64,000 bases of DNA from CAVQUE01 sp046290435 (lineage in GTDB: Bacteria > Actinomycetota > Acidimicrobiia > Acidimicrobiales > UBA8592): positions 5,817 to 69,816 of the forward strand of contig JBKAGO010000052.1 in NCBI GenBank assembly GCA_046290435.1, given 5' to 3'. Positions within the stretch are counted from its first letter, which is position 1. Each line of letters begins with the position of its first letter. The notes under the pieces are model-generated. The model was not told the DNA's origin, did no database searches, and saw nothing but the letters and a program-made list of their open reading frames with translations. Shown here one piece after another: positions 1 through 8,609 of this stretch. The translations under genes were made by a program, and so were the position numbers.

Positions 1-1
1 G

Positions 2-1777
2 GTCGGGCCCAACTGCATCGGCGTGGTCAACACCGACCCCGCGGTCGGCCTCAACGCAACGTTCGCTCCGGTGGCGCCGCGCCAGGGGACCATCGGGTTC
101 GCCTCCCAGTCGGGGGCACTCGGCATCGCCATCCTGGCGACCGCCGAGCGGTTCGGTCTGGGCGTGTCGTCGTTCGTGTCGCTCGGAAACAAGGCCGACG
201 TGTCGGGCAACGACCTGTTGCAGTACTGGCTCGACGACGACGCCACCACCGTCGGCATGCTCTATCTCGAGTCGCTCGGCAACCCCCGCAAGTTCAGCCG
301 CCTCGCCCGCCGGTTCTCGCGCACGAAGCCACTGGTGGTCGTCAAGGGTGGGCGCTCGGGCGCGGCGAAGCGGGCGGCGGCCAGCCACACCGCGGCCCTG
401 GCGTCCGACGACGCCCTCGCCGACACCTTGTTCTCCCAGGCCGGCATCATCCGCGTCGCCACCCTCGAGGAGCTCTTCGACGTGGGTCGGGTGCTGGTGC
501 ACCAGCCGTTGCCGACGGGGCGGCGCGTGGCGATCGTCGGCAACAGCGGCGGTCCGGGCATCCTCGCCGCCGATGCATGTGTGGGCGCAGGCCTCGACGT
601 ACCCGAGCTGTCGGCCGCCACCCAGGAGGAGTTGCGGGCCGTGCTACCGGCGACGGCGGGCGTGTCGAACCCCGTCGACGTCATCGCCGACGCCTCGCCG
701 GCGCAGTTCGAGCAGGCGCTGGCCACTGTCCTGGCCGATCCCGACATCGACGCCGTCCTCACGATCTTCACCGATCCGATGGTGACCGACCCCAGCGACG
801 TGGCCGCTGCGATCGCCCGGGCCGTGGCGGCCGGACCTCCGAAGCCGGTCGCCGCCACCTTCCTCGGCGGCGACGAGTCCCGCCTGTTGCACGTCGACAC
901 GCCCGACGGCCCACGCCACGTCCCGGTGTTCAGCTTCCCCGAGGCCGCGGCCGTGGCGCTCGGGCGGATCGCCGACTACGTCGCCTGGCGCAACGCCCCG
1001 GTGGGCGAGGTTCCCGAGCTCGACGACCTCGACCTCGGCGACGCCCGTCTCTGCGTGGCCGAGGTCCTGGCCCATGCCCCCGAGGGTCGCTGGCTCACCA
1101 ACCCCGAGCTCGACCGCCTCCTGGGCGCAGTGGGGATAGAGACGGTGACATCGCACGTCGTCGACTCGCCCGAGGCTGCCGAGGCCGCAGCCGCGTCCAT
1201 CGGCGGGCCGGTCGTCTGCAAGCTGCAGTCGGGTCGCATCCGACACAAGTCCGACGTCGGCGGTGTCGTTCTCGACGTCGAACCCGACGAGGCCGCCGAC
1301 GTGTACCGGACCATGGCCGACCGCTTCGGCGACGACATGGCCGGCGCGCTGGTACAGCCCATGATCGGGCCGGGCACCGAGGTCATCGTGGGCGTCCTCA
1401 ACGAGCCCTCGTTCGGCCCCGCCGTGGTGTTCGGCCTCGGGGGCATCGCCACCGAGTTGCTGGCCGACCGAGGCCTGCGTCTGGTGCCGCTGACCGACGT
1501 CGACGCCGAGTCGCTGCTCGACGAGCCCCGCAGCGCTCCGCTGCTGCAGGGCTATCGCGGCGCCGAGCCGGTCGACCGCGACGCCCTGCGCGATCTGCTG
1601 TTGCGGGTGAGCCGCCTGGCCGACGCCATCGGCGAGTTGGCCGAGCTCGACCTCAACCCGGTGATCGCCCGCGCCGACGGACTCTTCATCGTGGACGGCC
1701 GGGCCCGGGTGGGGCCGGTACCCGACCCCGCGCTCGCGTCGCGACGACGCCTCGACAAGAGTCCCGCCGCGACCTGA
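2..1777 (+). CDS. Acyl-CoA synthetase (NDP-forming), 5'-truncated
   Basis: The gene is cut by the window start. Its reading frame is open from base 2 and begins inside the conserved GPNC-x-G motif that follows the missing N-terminal CoA-binding Rossmann domain. The rest holds the succinyl-CoA-ligase-like domain, with the SHTAALA stretch carrying the histidine phosphorylated in this family, and a C-terminal ATP-grasp domain from about codon 360 (GGPVVCKL, HKSDVGGV). Family members convert acyl-CoA, ADP and phosphate to acid, CoA and ATP, or run in reverse. Some family members are fused to a GNAT acetyltransferase; none follows the ATP-grasp part here. The substrate cannot be inferred. It is cytoplasmic. 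Confidence 0.9.
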   Translation, partial: VGPNCIGVVNTDPAVGLNATFAPVAPRQGTIGFASQSGALGIAILATAERFGLGVSSFVSLGNKADVSGNDLLQYWLDDDATTVGMLYLESLGNPRKFSRLARRFSRTKPLVVVKGGRSGAAKRAAASHTAALASDDALADTLFSQAGIIRVATLEELFDVGRVLVHQPLPTGRRVAIVGNSGGPGILAADACVGAGLDVPELSAATQEELRAVLPATAGVSNPVDVIADASPAQFEQALATVLADPDIDAVLTIFTDPMVTDPSDVAAAIARAVAAGPPKPVAATFLGGDESRLLHVDTPDGPRHVPVFSFPEAAAVALGRIADYVAWRNAPVGEVPELDDLDLGDARLCVAEVLAHAPEGRWLTNPELDRLLGAVGIETVTSHVVDSPEAAEAAAASIGGPVVCKLQSGRIRHKSDVGGVVLDVEPDEAADVYRTMADRFGDDMAGALVQPMIGPGTEVIVGVLNEPSFGPAVVFGLGGIATELLADRGLRLVPLTDVDAESLLDEPRSAPLLQGYRGAEPVDRDALRDLLLRVSRLADAIGELAELDLNPVIARADGLFIVDGRARVGPVPDPALASRRRLDKSPAAT

Positions 1778-1843
1778 CGACCGGTACTCTTCGCGGGCAT
1801 CGGCCGGGACCCACCCGGCACCGACGAACGCCGAGGAGCCCCC

Positions 1844-2068
1844 ATGTCCGATGATCTGATCGACTTCGAGCAGGAGCGCACGCTGTCTCGCGAGGATGCT
1901 GCGGCCTGGCTGCATCAGCTCGCCGACTCCCTCGCCCGTCACAACTCCTTCGAGTTCCTCCGCGAGGGCCTGAAGTACACGGTGAAGGTGCCCGACGAGG
2001 TCGAGCTCGAGGTCGAGATCGAGATCGGTGCCGACGGCACCAGCCTCGAGGTCGAGATCAGCTGGTAG
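1844..2068 (+). CDS. amphi-Trp domain protein
   Basis: This 74-residue acidic protein matches the amphi-Trp small-domain family: a short helical start (LSREDAAAWLHQLADSLA), then amphipathic beta strands alternating charged and hydrophobic residues (VELEVEIEIG) and a terminal Trp. The family is widespread in bacteria and archaea and has no established function. A GAGGAG ribosome binding site lies five bases before the ATG, and a TACTCT box near 1784 could be its -10 element. It converges on the winged-helix regulator gene. Confidence 0.75.
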   Translation: MSDDLIDFEQERTLSREDAAAWLHQLADSLARHNSFEFLREGLKYTVKVPDEVELEVEIEIGADGTSLEVEISW

Positions 2069-2087
2069 CGGCCGGCGACCGGCGGCG

Positions 2088-2402
2088 TCAGTCCTCCACC
2101 GCAGCCAGCAGGTCGTCGACGGTGTGCGACTCCTCCAGCGGGTGGCGCAGCGCCGTACCCGGGACGACCTCGTAGTGGTTGCGGCGTCCGATGCGCTCGC
2201 GGCGGATGTAGCCGTCCGCCTCGAGGTCATCGAGGATGCGCTGCACCGCGCCCGGGGTGATGCCGACGAGCTGACTGATGTCGCGCTGGCGCAGATCGCC
2301 GTTGCGCTTGATCGCGATCAGCACGTGCGCATGGTTGGTCAGGAACGTCCAACGCGGCCGGTGCGGTTCGGTGTCGATCAGTCCGAGCTCTGTCGTCGCC
2401 AT
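2088..2402 (-). CDS. Winged-helix (MarR-like) transcriptional regulator
   Basis: The 104-residue protein has a winged helix-turn-helix fold. A Trp-containing helix precedes LRQRDISQLVGITPGAVQRI, which reads as helix-turn-helix, and DGYIRRERIGRRNHYEV forms the wing. The frame is open to 2453, but I chose the ATG at 2402 because a TAGGCT box sits seven bases upstream, the leaderless arrangement used by many genes in this window. It follows the Mrp-DAB run on the same strand with its own promoter, so it may or may not regulate that run. No ligand domain is present. Confidence 0.8.
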   Translation of the reverse strand: MATTELGLIDTEPHRPRWTFLTNHAHVLIAIKRNGDLRQRDISQLVGITPGAVQRILDDLEADGYIRRERIGRRNHYEVVPGTALRHPLEESHTVDDLLAAVED

Positions 2403-2409
2403 TCTCGCG

Positions 2410-2415
2410 AGCCTA
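2410..2415 (-). promoter_or_regulatory. -10 box of the winged-helix gene (leaderless)
   Basis: TAGGCT on the minus strand lies seven bases before the ATG at 2402, so transcription would start at or next to the start codon. No ribosome binding site is visible. Confidence 0.5.
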
Positions 2416-2497
2416 CGAGGATCGATAGCCATTGGGGACGATCCGAAAGGCATGAAACAGGTGCGGCGTCATGGCGCCGCCGGACGCAGCGACTGAC

Positions 2498-2839
2498 TCA
2501 GCGACTGAAGTAGTCGGGCCGGCTCACCTGGGTGTCGGTCACGAACATCACACCCGGACGGTTCTCGAGCAGGGCTCGCAGGCGATCGACGAGGTCTCCG
2601 ACGGCCTCGTCGGGCACCACCGTGATGAGCATCGTCAGGCCGTCGCGGTCGTTGAACGCCAGGCGCCCCTCGTGGAAGCCGCCGTGACCCAGACCCGAGA
2701 CGTTGCCGAGCATCGTGAAGCCGCTGACGCCGGCGTCCTCGAGGATCGACTGGACGCGGGCCACGTCGACGCCGTTCACCACGACCTCGATCTTGGTCAT
2801 GTGGTGCAGCGGGGCGTGGCCGTCGCTGTGCTCGCTCAT
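2498..2839 (-). CDS. PII-like protein of the DAB inorganic-carbon system
   Basis: This 113-residue protein resembles the PII-like signalling proteins encoded next to DabA. It has the ferredoxin-like strand-helix start (TKIEVVVNGVDVARVQSILEDAG), a glycine-rich segment where PII proteins carry the T-loop (GNVSGLGHGG), and a second half ending in a terminal strand. Such proteins usually bind nucleotides and adjust a transporter or enzyme. The ATG overlaps the dabA stop by four bases (ATGA), with GGAGG five bases upstream, so translation is probably coupled to dabA. It is the last gene of the 12-gene run. The role in gating carbon uptake is inferred from position. Confidence 0.8.
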   Translation of the reverse strand: MSEHSDGHAPLHHMTKIEVVVNGVDVARVQSILEDAGVSGFTMLGNVSGLGHGGFHEGRLAFNDRDGLTMLITVVPDEAVGDLVDRLRALLENRPGVMFVTDTQVSRPDYFSR

Positions 2840-5139
2840 CGGTCCTCCAGGGATCGTTCGTCGTTGTCCAGATCGTCGCAGGCCGAGGTGCCGGGTTGCC
2901 AGGGGGTCCACGAGCCGTCGCGGCCGCGTTCGACGAACGGCGCCGTGGCGGTGTCGGCGGGCCGGGCGACGAAACGGACCCACCCGTTGCCACCGAGGCG
3001 GCGGAGCACCGGGTTGCGGCCGATGACGTGATCGACCCGTTCGCCGGGTGCGTCGATGACGACCAGGAGGCGGAGCGGCTCGTGGAAGGCCTCGCCCCCG
3101 AAGGCCACCGACTCGAACGGTAGGCCGTTGCGCAGGTCGCACGATGTCGCCTCGGCCACCCCCAGGCGCCCGATCACGTTGTGGAACGGCTTCGACCCTG
3201 CACCGAAGCGCAACGGGTCGACGGTCGAGAAGTAGTACTGCGAGCTGATCCAGTGGGCGACGACCACCGGGCCGGTCATGATCGCCTCGAGCACCGTGCC
3301 GTCGGGATCGTCGTCGGGGCGGTACGAATGCAGGAAGACGCGGCGGTCGAGATCGATGTGGGCGCTGAGGTGCCGCGGTCCGACGACGATGGCTGCGTTG
3401 CGGGCGAGACCCCAGTCGGGGACGACCTGGGCGGGATCGGCGCTGCGCCGAGGCCGGCGGGCCGGCACCGGCGAGCCGGGTTGGCGGACCAGGCGTTCGC
3501 GGCGGCTGTGCTCTCCCGCCGCCTCGAGCGCTGCGATCAGCCGGCCGAGCTGGGGCGTCACGTGCTCGGGGGCGCCGTCGACCTCCAGCAACGTGACGAC
3601 GTCGTCGGTGGTCTCGTGGGTGGCGGCGACGAACCACGTGTCGTCACCGATGACGAGACCCGCTTCGGCGAGGCCGGCCCGCACCTCGGGCCGGTTGCAG
3701 ATGGCGGCCAGCACCCGGGCGTTGGTGCCCCCGGGGTTGCCGCCGCACGCACCGCAGTGCAGCGCTGACCGGAACGGGTTGTTGCGGTGGTCGGAGTGGT
3801 GCCCGCAGAACACCACCACGGGAGCGAAGTCCCGGGTGAGGCCCATCGCGGTCAGCGCGGACAACGCCACCTGGATCTGGTCGTGGGCGGTCAGGCCGAT
3901 GTCGCTCGGCAGATCCGGCGAGGGGTCGATGACGAGATCGGCCTCGTCGGCAGCGGGCGCTCGCCTGAGCGCGCGGGCGGCGCGGTCCCACCAGCGCGGC
4001 GCCAGGCTGGTGCCGAGCGTCTTGATCCCGAGCAGCCACCCGGCGGCGTCGGCCAGCACGTAGCCCGACGTGGCAGAGGTCTTCGCCGTGACGAAGCGGT
4101 CGTGGACGTCGTCGTCGTGGTGGCGACCGGGATCGATCACCGAGGCGCGGGGATCGAGGATGACCGGACAATGGGGCACGGGGTCGGCATGGGCGTCTTC
4201 GCGCACCGCGATGGGCAGACCGAAGAACCCGGCGAAGCCGAGCGTCTCGTAGGGCCCGAGGGCCTCGAGGGGCCGGCGGATCCCCTCGGAACGCACGTCG
4301 ATGCAGAACACCAGCTGCACCTCCGGTGCCCTGGTGTCGCCGTCGGCCACCGCTGCGCCGGCCAGCCCCGCGAGCAGTCGGTCGCGATACGCGGCCTCTG
4401 CGGCGGCGAGCCCTTCGGCGGCGTCGGGATCGACGGAAGAATCGCGCGCTGGTGTGGCGCCGTGTCCGCCGTCGCCGGCGACCAGGAGGTGCTCGACCGC
4501 CAGGCGGGTGGCTGCGAACTCGACGAGCGCATGACGGTCGCCGGTGTCGACCTCACGTGCGAACGCCGCGGCCCAACCAGGAAGGCGGGCCAGCTGGGCC
4601 TCGAGATAGGCCACCGCATCCGAGGGCTCGATCCCACGAGCGTCGAGGGTGGCGACAACCGCATCCGCGGCGCGCTCGGGAAGGGCGAGGGCCCGTTCGC
4701 GATGGCCCGGCCCGCCCCGCCGGGCGAGGTCGGGGTCGTGGGGAGCGAGGCGCCGCCATGTGGCGTAGAGATCGGGGCGGTCGCCGTGGACGGCATGTTC
4801 GACCAGCGCCCGATGGGTGGCACACCAGTGGGCCACGAACGCATCGACGACATCGGCGACCCCGGCGGTGCCGACGACGACCAGCCGCTCCGATGGGCGA
4901 CGCTGCCCCCGCTCGGTCACCAGCTGCGCCCGGCCCGAACCGTCACGGTGGCCGGGATAGGCGCGGGCATCGAACAGGTCGGCGACCTCGAGGGCAGCGT
5001 CTTCGAAGGCGAGATCCTCGAACCCGTGCAAGGGGTTGGCGGCCACGAAGGTGTCGAGCCCCCAGGTCATCGGCACGACGCGCCGCGCCACGTCGACCAG
5101 GGTGTGGACGTCGCGGGGATCGACACTGCGCTGGCTCAT
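2836..5139 (-). CDS. dabA: DabA, carbonic-anhydrase-like subunit of the DAB inorganic-carbon pump (DUF2309)
   Basis: This is a full-length DUF2309 protein of 767 residues. The family's zinc site is visible: C279 and D281 in FCIDVRSEG, then H447 in FCGHHSD and C462 in ALHCGACGG. The 15-residue spacing between the last two equals that described for Halothiobacillus DabA2. DabA binds the membrane partner DabB, and together they are thought to hydrate CO2 to bicarbonate one way, driven by a cation gradient. The protein has no long membrane segment and should sit on the cytoplasmic face. Its ATG overlaps the dabB stop (ATGA), and its own stop overlaps the PII-like start. Confidence 0.93.
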   Translation of the reverse strand: MSQRSVDPRDVHTLVDVARRVVPMTWGLDTFVAANPLHGFEDLAFEDAALEVADLFDARAYPGHRDGSGRAQLVTERGQRRPSERLVVVGTAGVADVVDAFVAHWCATHRALVEHAVHGDRPDLYATWRRLAPHDPDLARRGGPGHRERALALPERAADAVVATLDARGIEPSDAVAYLEAQLARLPGWAAAFAREVDTGDRHALVEFAATRLAVEHLLVAGDGGHGATPARDSSVDPDAAEGLAAAEAAYRDRLLAGLAGAAVADGDTRAPEVQLVFCIDVRSEGIRRPLEALGPYETLGFAGFFGLPIAVREDAHADPVPHCPVILDPRASVIDPGRHHDDDVHDRFVTAKTSATSGYVLADAAGWLLGIKTLGTSLAPRWWDRAARALRRAPAADEADLVIDPSPDLPSDIGLTAHDQIQVALSALTAMGLTRDFAPVVVFCGHHSDHRNNPFRSALHCGACGGNPGGTNARVLAAICNRPEVRAGLAEAGLVIGDDTWFVAATHETTDDVVTLLEVDGAPEHVTPQLGRLIAALEAAGEHSRRERLVRQPGSPVPARRPRRSADPAQVVPDWGLARNAAIVVGPRHLSAHIDLDRRVFLHSYRPDDDPDGTVLEAIMTGPVVVAHWISSQYYFSTVDPLRFGAGSKPFHNVIGRLGVAEATSCDLRNGLPFESVAFGGEAFHEPLRLLVVIDAPGERVDHVIGRNPVLRRLGGNGWVRFVARPADTATAPFVERGRDGSWTPWQPGTSACDDLDNDERSLEDR

Positions 5140-6611
5140 GCCGCTCCCGTCGTGGCGCCGGCGCGGCCGGCGCCGGCCTCGGGTGGACGCGACAACGCCA
5201 CCAGGCGGGCCTCGGTGGCCGCCGCCGCAGGACGGGGATCGGTCGACAGACGGCCCGACACCCAAGCGGCCGCCACGACGAGGGCAGCGACGACCAGCAC
5301 CATCGCCAACGCACCCGACGGGGTGGCCTCCGGGAGCTGCAGCCACTTCTCGAAGCGCCACAACAGGCCCAGGTAGGCGAAGCTGAGCAGCCCCATCGCC
5401 ACGACCAGCACGGCGCTGCGGGCAGGATCGGTGGCGTCGATACCGCGAGGACCCGCTAGGACGACCACCACCGTCACCGCCGCGAACAGCGGGATCAACA
5501 CCGCCGCACCATCCTGGGCCGTGACGTCGTACCCGCTGAGCGGTGCGGCCAACGCGACCACCCCGGCCCCGGCGACGAGGGCGAGCAAGCGATCCGAGAC
5601 GGCGGTCGACGGCCGCCGCTGCACCGGTGGGTGTTCGATGGTGGAGCCGCTGGCCAGGAACAGGTGCGACTTGTAGGCGCCGTGGGCGATGAGGTGCGCA
5701 GCCGCTGCGGCGCCGAGGCCGACCAGGGCCTGGGTGAGCATGAAGCCCATCTGGGCCACCGTCGACCACACGAGCGCGCTCTTGACCTCCGAACGCAGGC
5801 GCATGACCGCCACCGCCACCGCCATCGACGCCACCGTCACGGCGAGTCCGACGACGATCGCCACCGTGGACCGGCTCACCAGTGGGGCAGTGCGGATCAA
5901 GATGACGCCCCCGGCGTTGACCAGCCCGGCGTGCAAGAGCGCCGACGCCGGCGTGGGTGCGGCCAGCGTCGCCACCAGCCACCGGTGTGCGGGTACCTGC
6001 GCACACGCCACCAGCGCAGCGATCACGATCGCAGTGGCGCCGAGATGGAGCACAGGGCCGTCCACCAGGACCATGGCGGATGCATCGATGGTGCCGGCGT
6101 CGGCCATCACCGACACCAGGCCGGCCAGCAGCGCGATGTCGCCGACGGCCAACACGGTCAGCACGCGTCGCCTGACGGGGCCGCCGTGCAGGTGGGCACC
6201 GACCACACCTGCCACCGCGAGGCCGGCGAGCACGGCTGCGATGGCCAGCGCCGCCAGGTTGCCCGCGACGAACAGGGCGACGCCCGACGTGGCCGTCACC
6301 GCACTCCACATCGCGAACCGATGACGCAGCGGATCGGCGGCCAGCTGACGATGGGCGAACGAACGGATGGACCAGACCACCGCGAGAGCGAAGACGGTCC
6401 AGGCGACGCCGACGCGATCGAACACGACCCATCCGTCGAACGCAGCGACCGGGCCATCGGTGGCCACCGTGATCAACGTCACCGACGCGCCGACCAGGCC
6501 GAGGCCGGAAAAGGCATCGTCCATGCCGGAACGGCCGGTCACTCGGGCAGCGCCCGCCGCGAGCAGCGGCGAGACGGCAGCGAGGAGTCCCAGGAGAGCC
6601 CAGGCGCTCAC
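5136..6611 (-). CDS. dabB: DabB, NuoL/MrpA-like membrane subunit of the DAB pump
   Basis: The protein has 491 residues with about 13 hydrophobic helices and belongs to the proton-conducting antiporter family (NuoL/M/N, MrpA/D). The family signature is clear: PAHRWLVATLAAPTPASALLHAG, and lysine and histidine residues in the following helices (SEVKSALVWSTVAQMG, HGAYKSHLFLASGS). Position directly before dabA identifies it as DabB, the cation-coupling partner. Translation starts at a GTG with GGAG eight bases upstream, 31 bases after the zinc-ribbon gene. This is the only non-overlapping junction in the run. The C-terminal tail is Ala/Arg-rich and cytoplasmic. Confidence 0.92.
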   Translation of the reverse strand: MSAWALLGLLAAVSPLLAAGAARVTGRSGMDDAFSGLGLVGASVTLITVATDGPVAAFDGWVVFDRVGVAWTVFALAVVWSIRSFAHRQLAADPLRHRFAMWSAVTATSGVALFVAGNLAALAIAAVLAGLAVAGVVGAHLHGGPVRRRVLTVLAVGDIALLAGLVSVMADAGTIDASAMVLVDGPVLHLGATAIVIAALVACAQVPAHRWLVATLAAPTPASALLHAGLVNAGGVILIRTAPLVSRSTVAIVVGLAVTVASMAVAVAVMRLRSEVKSALVWSTVAQMGFMLTQALVGLGAAAAAHLIAHGAYKSHLFLASGSTIEHPPVQRRPSTAVSDRLLALVAGAGVVALAAPLSGYDVTAQDGAAVLIPLFAAVTVVVVLAGPRGIDATDPARSAVLVVAMGLLSFAYLGLLWRFEKWLQLPEATPSGALAMVLVVAALVVAAAWVSGRLSTDPRPAAAATEARLVALSRPPEAGAGRAGATTGAA

Positions 6612-6642
6612 ACGGCTCCGAGCTGCGGGGAGCGGAGCCTGC

Positions 6643-6954
6643 TCACAGGTCGAGCACCTCTTCGAGCGCGTCGCCGAGCTTGTCCATCAGGCGGCGCTTC
6701 TTGTTCTTCTTGCGGTTCTTGTCCGAACCCCTCGGCGCAGAGCCACCGATGTCGTCGTAGTCGTCGAAGCCGGCGTCGCGGGGGGCCGGACGGGTGGGAG
6801 CAGCCGAACGAGCGGCCGGTTCGGCCGGGCCCATCAGCCGATCGAGCTCGCCCCGATCGAGCCAGATGCCGCGGCAGCGGGGACAGACGTCGATCTCGAT
6901 CCCGCCGTGGTGGGTGACGTCGAGGACCTCGTCGACGCACAAGGGACAGTTCAA
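6643..6954 (-). CDS. TFIIB-type zinc-ribbon protein
   Basis: The 103-residue protein opens with a zinc ribbon: CPLC, about 17 residues, then CPRCRGIWLDRGELDRL, the signature of the zf-TFIIB family. The rest is a Pro/Ala-rich linker, an Asp/Tyr patch and a very basic stretch (DKNRKKNKKRR) before a short amphipathic C-terminal helix. The family has no settled function. The start is a TTG overlapping the previous stop (TTGA), with GGAGAA upstream. It lies between the Mrp genes and dabBA and could be an assembly or metal-handling factor for them; that is inference only. Confidence 0.75.
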   Translation of the reverse strand: MNCPLCVDEVLDVTHHGGIEIDVCPRCRGIWLDRGELDRLMGPAEPAARSAAPTRPAPRDAGFDDYDDIGGSAPRGSDKNRKKNKKRRLMDKLGDALEEVLDL

Positions 6955-7481
6955 GGTCGTTCTCCGGGATCGAGGGGCGCGTGCTCGTCGAGTTCGCGGT
7001 GCGCAGCCTCGAGCGCCGTCAGATCCGTGTGGAGCCGTTCGAGTTCGGCACCGAGAGCACCGCGGCCGTCGATGCTATGGCTCAGCTCGATCGAACGCGC
7101 CGCCAGCGCCTCGATGTCGGCGACGGTCCGCTCGATACGGGCGTCGAGCGCACTGCGGCGATCCTCGAGAGTGTGGATGGTCTCGTACCGGCGCCGCATG
7201 GTGTCGATGAGGGCGTCGTCGACCGAGGCCGGATCACGCGTGCGGCGCCGCAGCGCATCCTTCAGCTCCCGTGTGGCGCGCTCGGGGTCGAGTTCGGCGA
7301 TGAGCTCGCCGAGCTGCGCGACATCGACGGTGGCCGCCTCCATCGCCGCCTCGATCGTGGCCAGCTGCGCATGCAGGGTGGCATCGTCGCCACGCTGACG
7401 TTCGATGATCCGACGGGCCGCGGCGACTCGCGACTTCCACGGGGGCTCCGGGGCGCTGGGTTGGCCTCGGCGCAGGATCAC
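6951..7481 (-). CDS. Coiled-coil protein of unknown function in the Mrp-DAB run
   Basis: I do not recognise this 176-residue protein. Nearly all of it reads as charged amphipathic helix rich in Ala, Glu, Arg and Leu, with heptad-like spacing (AARRIIERQRGDDATLHAQLATIEAA; later LGAELERLHTDLTALEAAHREL), so an antiparallel or dimeric coiled coil is likely. It has no membrane segment, no signal peptide and no cysteine. The GTG start overlaps the mnhG stop (GTGA), and its own stop overlaps the zinc-ribbon gene. Tight coupling on both sides indicates a constant ratio to its neighbours. A scaffold or regulator linking the two membrane complexes is a guess. Confidence 0.65.
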   Translation of the reverse strand: MILRRGQPSAPEPPWKSRVAAARRIIERQRGDDATLHAQLATIEAAMEAATVDVAQLGELIAELDPERATRELKDALRRRTRDPASVDDALIDTMRRRYETIHTLEDRRSALDARIERTVADIEALAARSIELSHSIDGRGALGAELERLHTDLTALEAAHRELDEHAPLDPGERP

Positions 7482-7816
7482 AGGTCCTGTCCGGAGTCGG
7501 GGCGCCGTTCGGCCGGTGCGAGCGCGTCCTCGCAGAGGTGGTCGTTGGAGGTCACCCGGTGGGTGGCACGGAACAGTAGATGCACGCCGACGGGCAATGT
7601 CAGGACGAGGGCCGTGGCCGCGACGGCGAGCGACGCAGCCCCGCTCCACCCCACCTCGGAGGCCGCCCCGATGGCCACTGCGAGGAAGGCGACCGGCGTT
7701 GCCTTGCCTGCAGCGTGGTAGCGGGCGTAGGGGGTCGAGAAGCTGAGCATCCCGATGCCGGCCAGCAACGCCAGGGCGGCACCGATCAACAACAGGACAG
7801 CTGCGAAGGGGCTCAT
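7478..7816 (-). CDS. mnhG: Mrp Na+/H+ antiporter subunit G
   Basis: This is a 112-residue MnhG/PhaG family protein. It has three membrane helices (from residue 5, with the family's RYHAAGKATP turn near residue 32, then two more) and a charged cytoplasmic tail. It is a small structural subunit of the multisubunit Mrp antiporter, which exports Na+ in exchange for H+. Its ATG overlaps the mnhF stop (ATGA) and its stop overlaps the coiled-coil gene (GTGA). Confidence 0.9.
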   Translation of the reverse strand: MSPFAAVLLLIGAALALLAGIGMLSFSTPYARYHAAGKATPVAFLAVAIGAASEVGWSGAASLAVAATALVLTLPVGVHLLFRATHRVTSNDHLCEDALAPAERRPDSGQDL

Positions 7817-8076
7817 CGGGCGTTGCGTCCTTCGCGTTCGATGAAGCGGGTGGCGGCGACCGTGGCGGTGAAGGCAACGATGGCGACCACGACCAGCAGC
7901 TCGAGATAGACGGGATCGCCCGAATCGGCGGCGGCGGCGGCGATGCCCGACATCAACGCGATGAGCATGACGTCGAGGGCGGCGACGCGGTCGGCGAGCG
8001 ACGGGCCGATGAGGAGCCGGATGCCGGCACAGACCCCGGCGAGGACGAAGGCCCCGATGACGATGGTGGTGATCAC
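7813..8076 (-). CDS. mnhF: Mrp Na+/H+ antiporter subunit F
   Basis: This 87-residue MnhF family protein has three membrane helices and the conserved IRLLIGPSLADRVAALD loop between the first two. The start is the GTG at 8076 that overlaps the mnhE stop (GTGA). The frame is open further upstream, but that part lies entirely within mnhE in another frame. It is a small membrane subunit of the Mrp complex. Confidence 0.9.
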   Translation of the reverse strand: MITTIVIGAFVLAGVCAGIRLLIGPSLADRVAALDVMLIALMSGIAAAAADSGDPVYLELLVVVAIVAFTATVAATRFIEREGRNAR

Positions 8077-8609
8077 GATTTCGCCCCCCGATCGGCGATG
8101 GCGTGGTCCTTCACCTCGGCCGACATCGGAAGCGCCCGGCACGCGAGGTCGGACAGCTCCAGGACGTGGGCGCGGATCTCGTCGGCCTTGTTGGCATGCA
8201 GGAGGTGGACGTAGAGGGTGCCGGTGTCGGGGTCGGTGTCGATGACCGCGGTTCCCGGGGTCACGGTGACCGCAACGACCAGCAACAGCAGGTGGTGGCG
8301 GGTGTCGACGGGCGCCTCGACCGCGATGATCGCCTCTTCGGTGTAGTCGGTTGGCGTCAGGATCTCCCAGGCCACCGTGAACGAGGACTTCACCAGATCG
8401 ATCAGGACGAGCAGGCCGAACCGCAGGAGTGGGCCGATCCGGATGCCGCCTCGTCCGGAGGTGCCGACGCCCGAGCCCAACACCAGGACCGAGACGAGGA
8501 TGCCGGACAAGATGTTGGCGACGCTGATGGTTCCCCACAGCGCAAGCCACGCGAACACGAGCCCGGCGACGGTGACGAGGCGGCGAACCGTGAACATCGA
8601 AGCGATCAT
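8073..8609 (-). CDS. mnhE: Mrp Na+/H+ antiporter subunit E
   Basis: The 178-residue protein has two or three N-terminal membrane helices followed by the MnhE cytoplasmic domain, recognisable by the stretch VTVTPGTAVIDTDPDTGTLY and the LHANKADEIRAHVLEL helix. It is the Mrp subunit that caps the cytoplasmic side. The ATG at 8609 overlaps the mnhD stop (ATGA), and the stop overlaps mnhF. Confidence 0.92.
   Translation of the reverse strand: MIASMFTVRRLVTVAGLVFAWLALWGTISVANILSGILVSVLVLGSGVGTSGRGGIRIGPLLRFGLLVLIDLVKSSFTVAWEILTPTDYTEEAIIAVEAPVDTRHHLLLLVVAVTVTPGTAVIDTDPDTGTLYVHLLHANKADEIRAHVLELSDLACRALPMSAEVKDHAIADRGAKS

Noticed and set aside
3787..5376. Plus-strand frame of 529 residues opposite dabA
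   Set aside because: It is antisense to the zinc-site region of dabA, has low-complexity composition and no family features.
2836..6432. Single 1198-residue minus-strand reading frame
   Set aside because: The N-terminal 431 residues are an Arg/Gly-rich shadow of dabB; the DUF2309 protein starts at 5139, where ATGA overlaps dabB.
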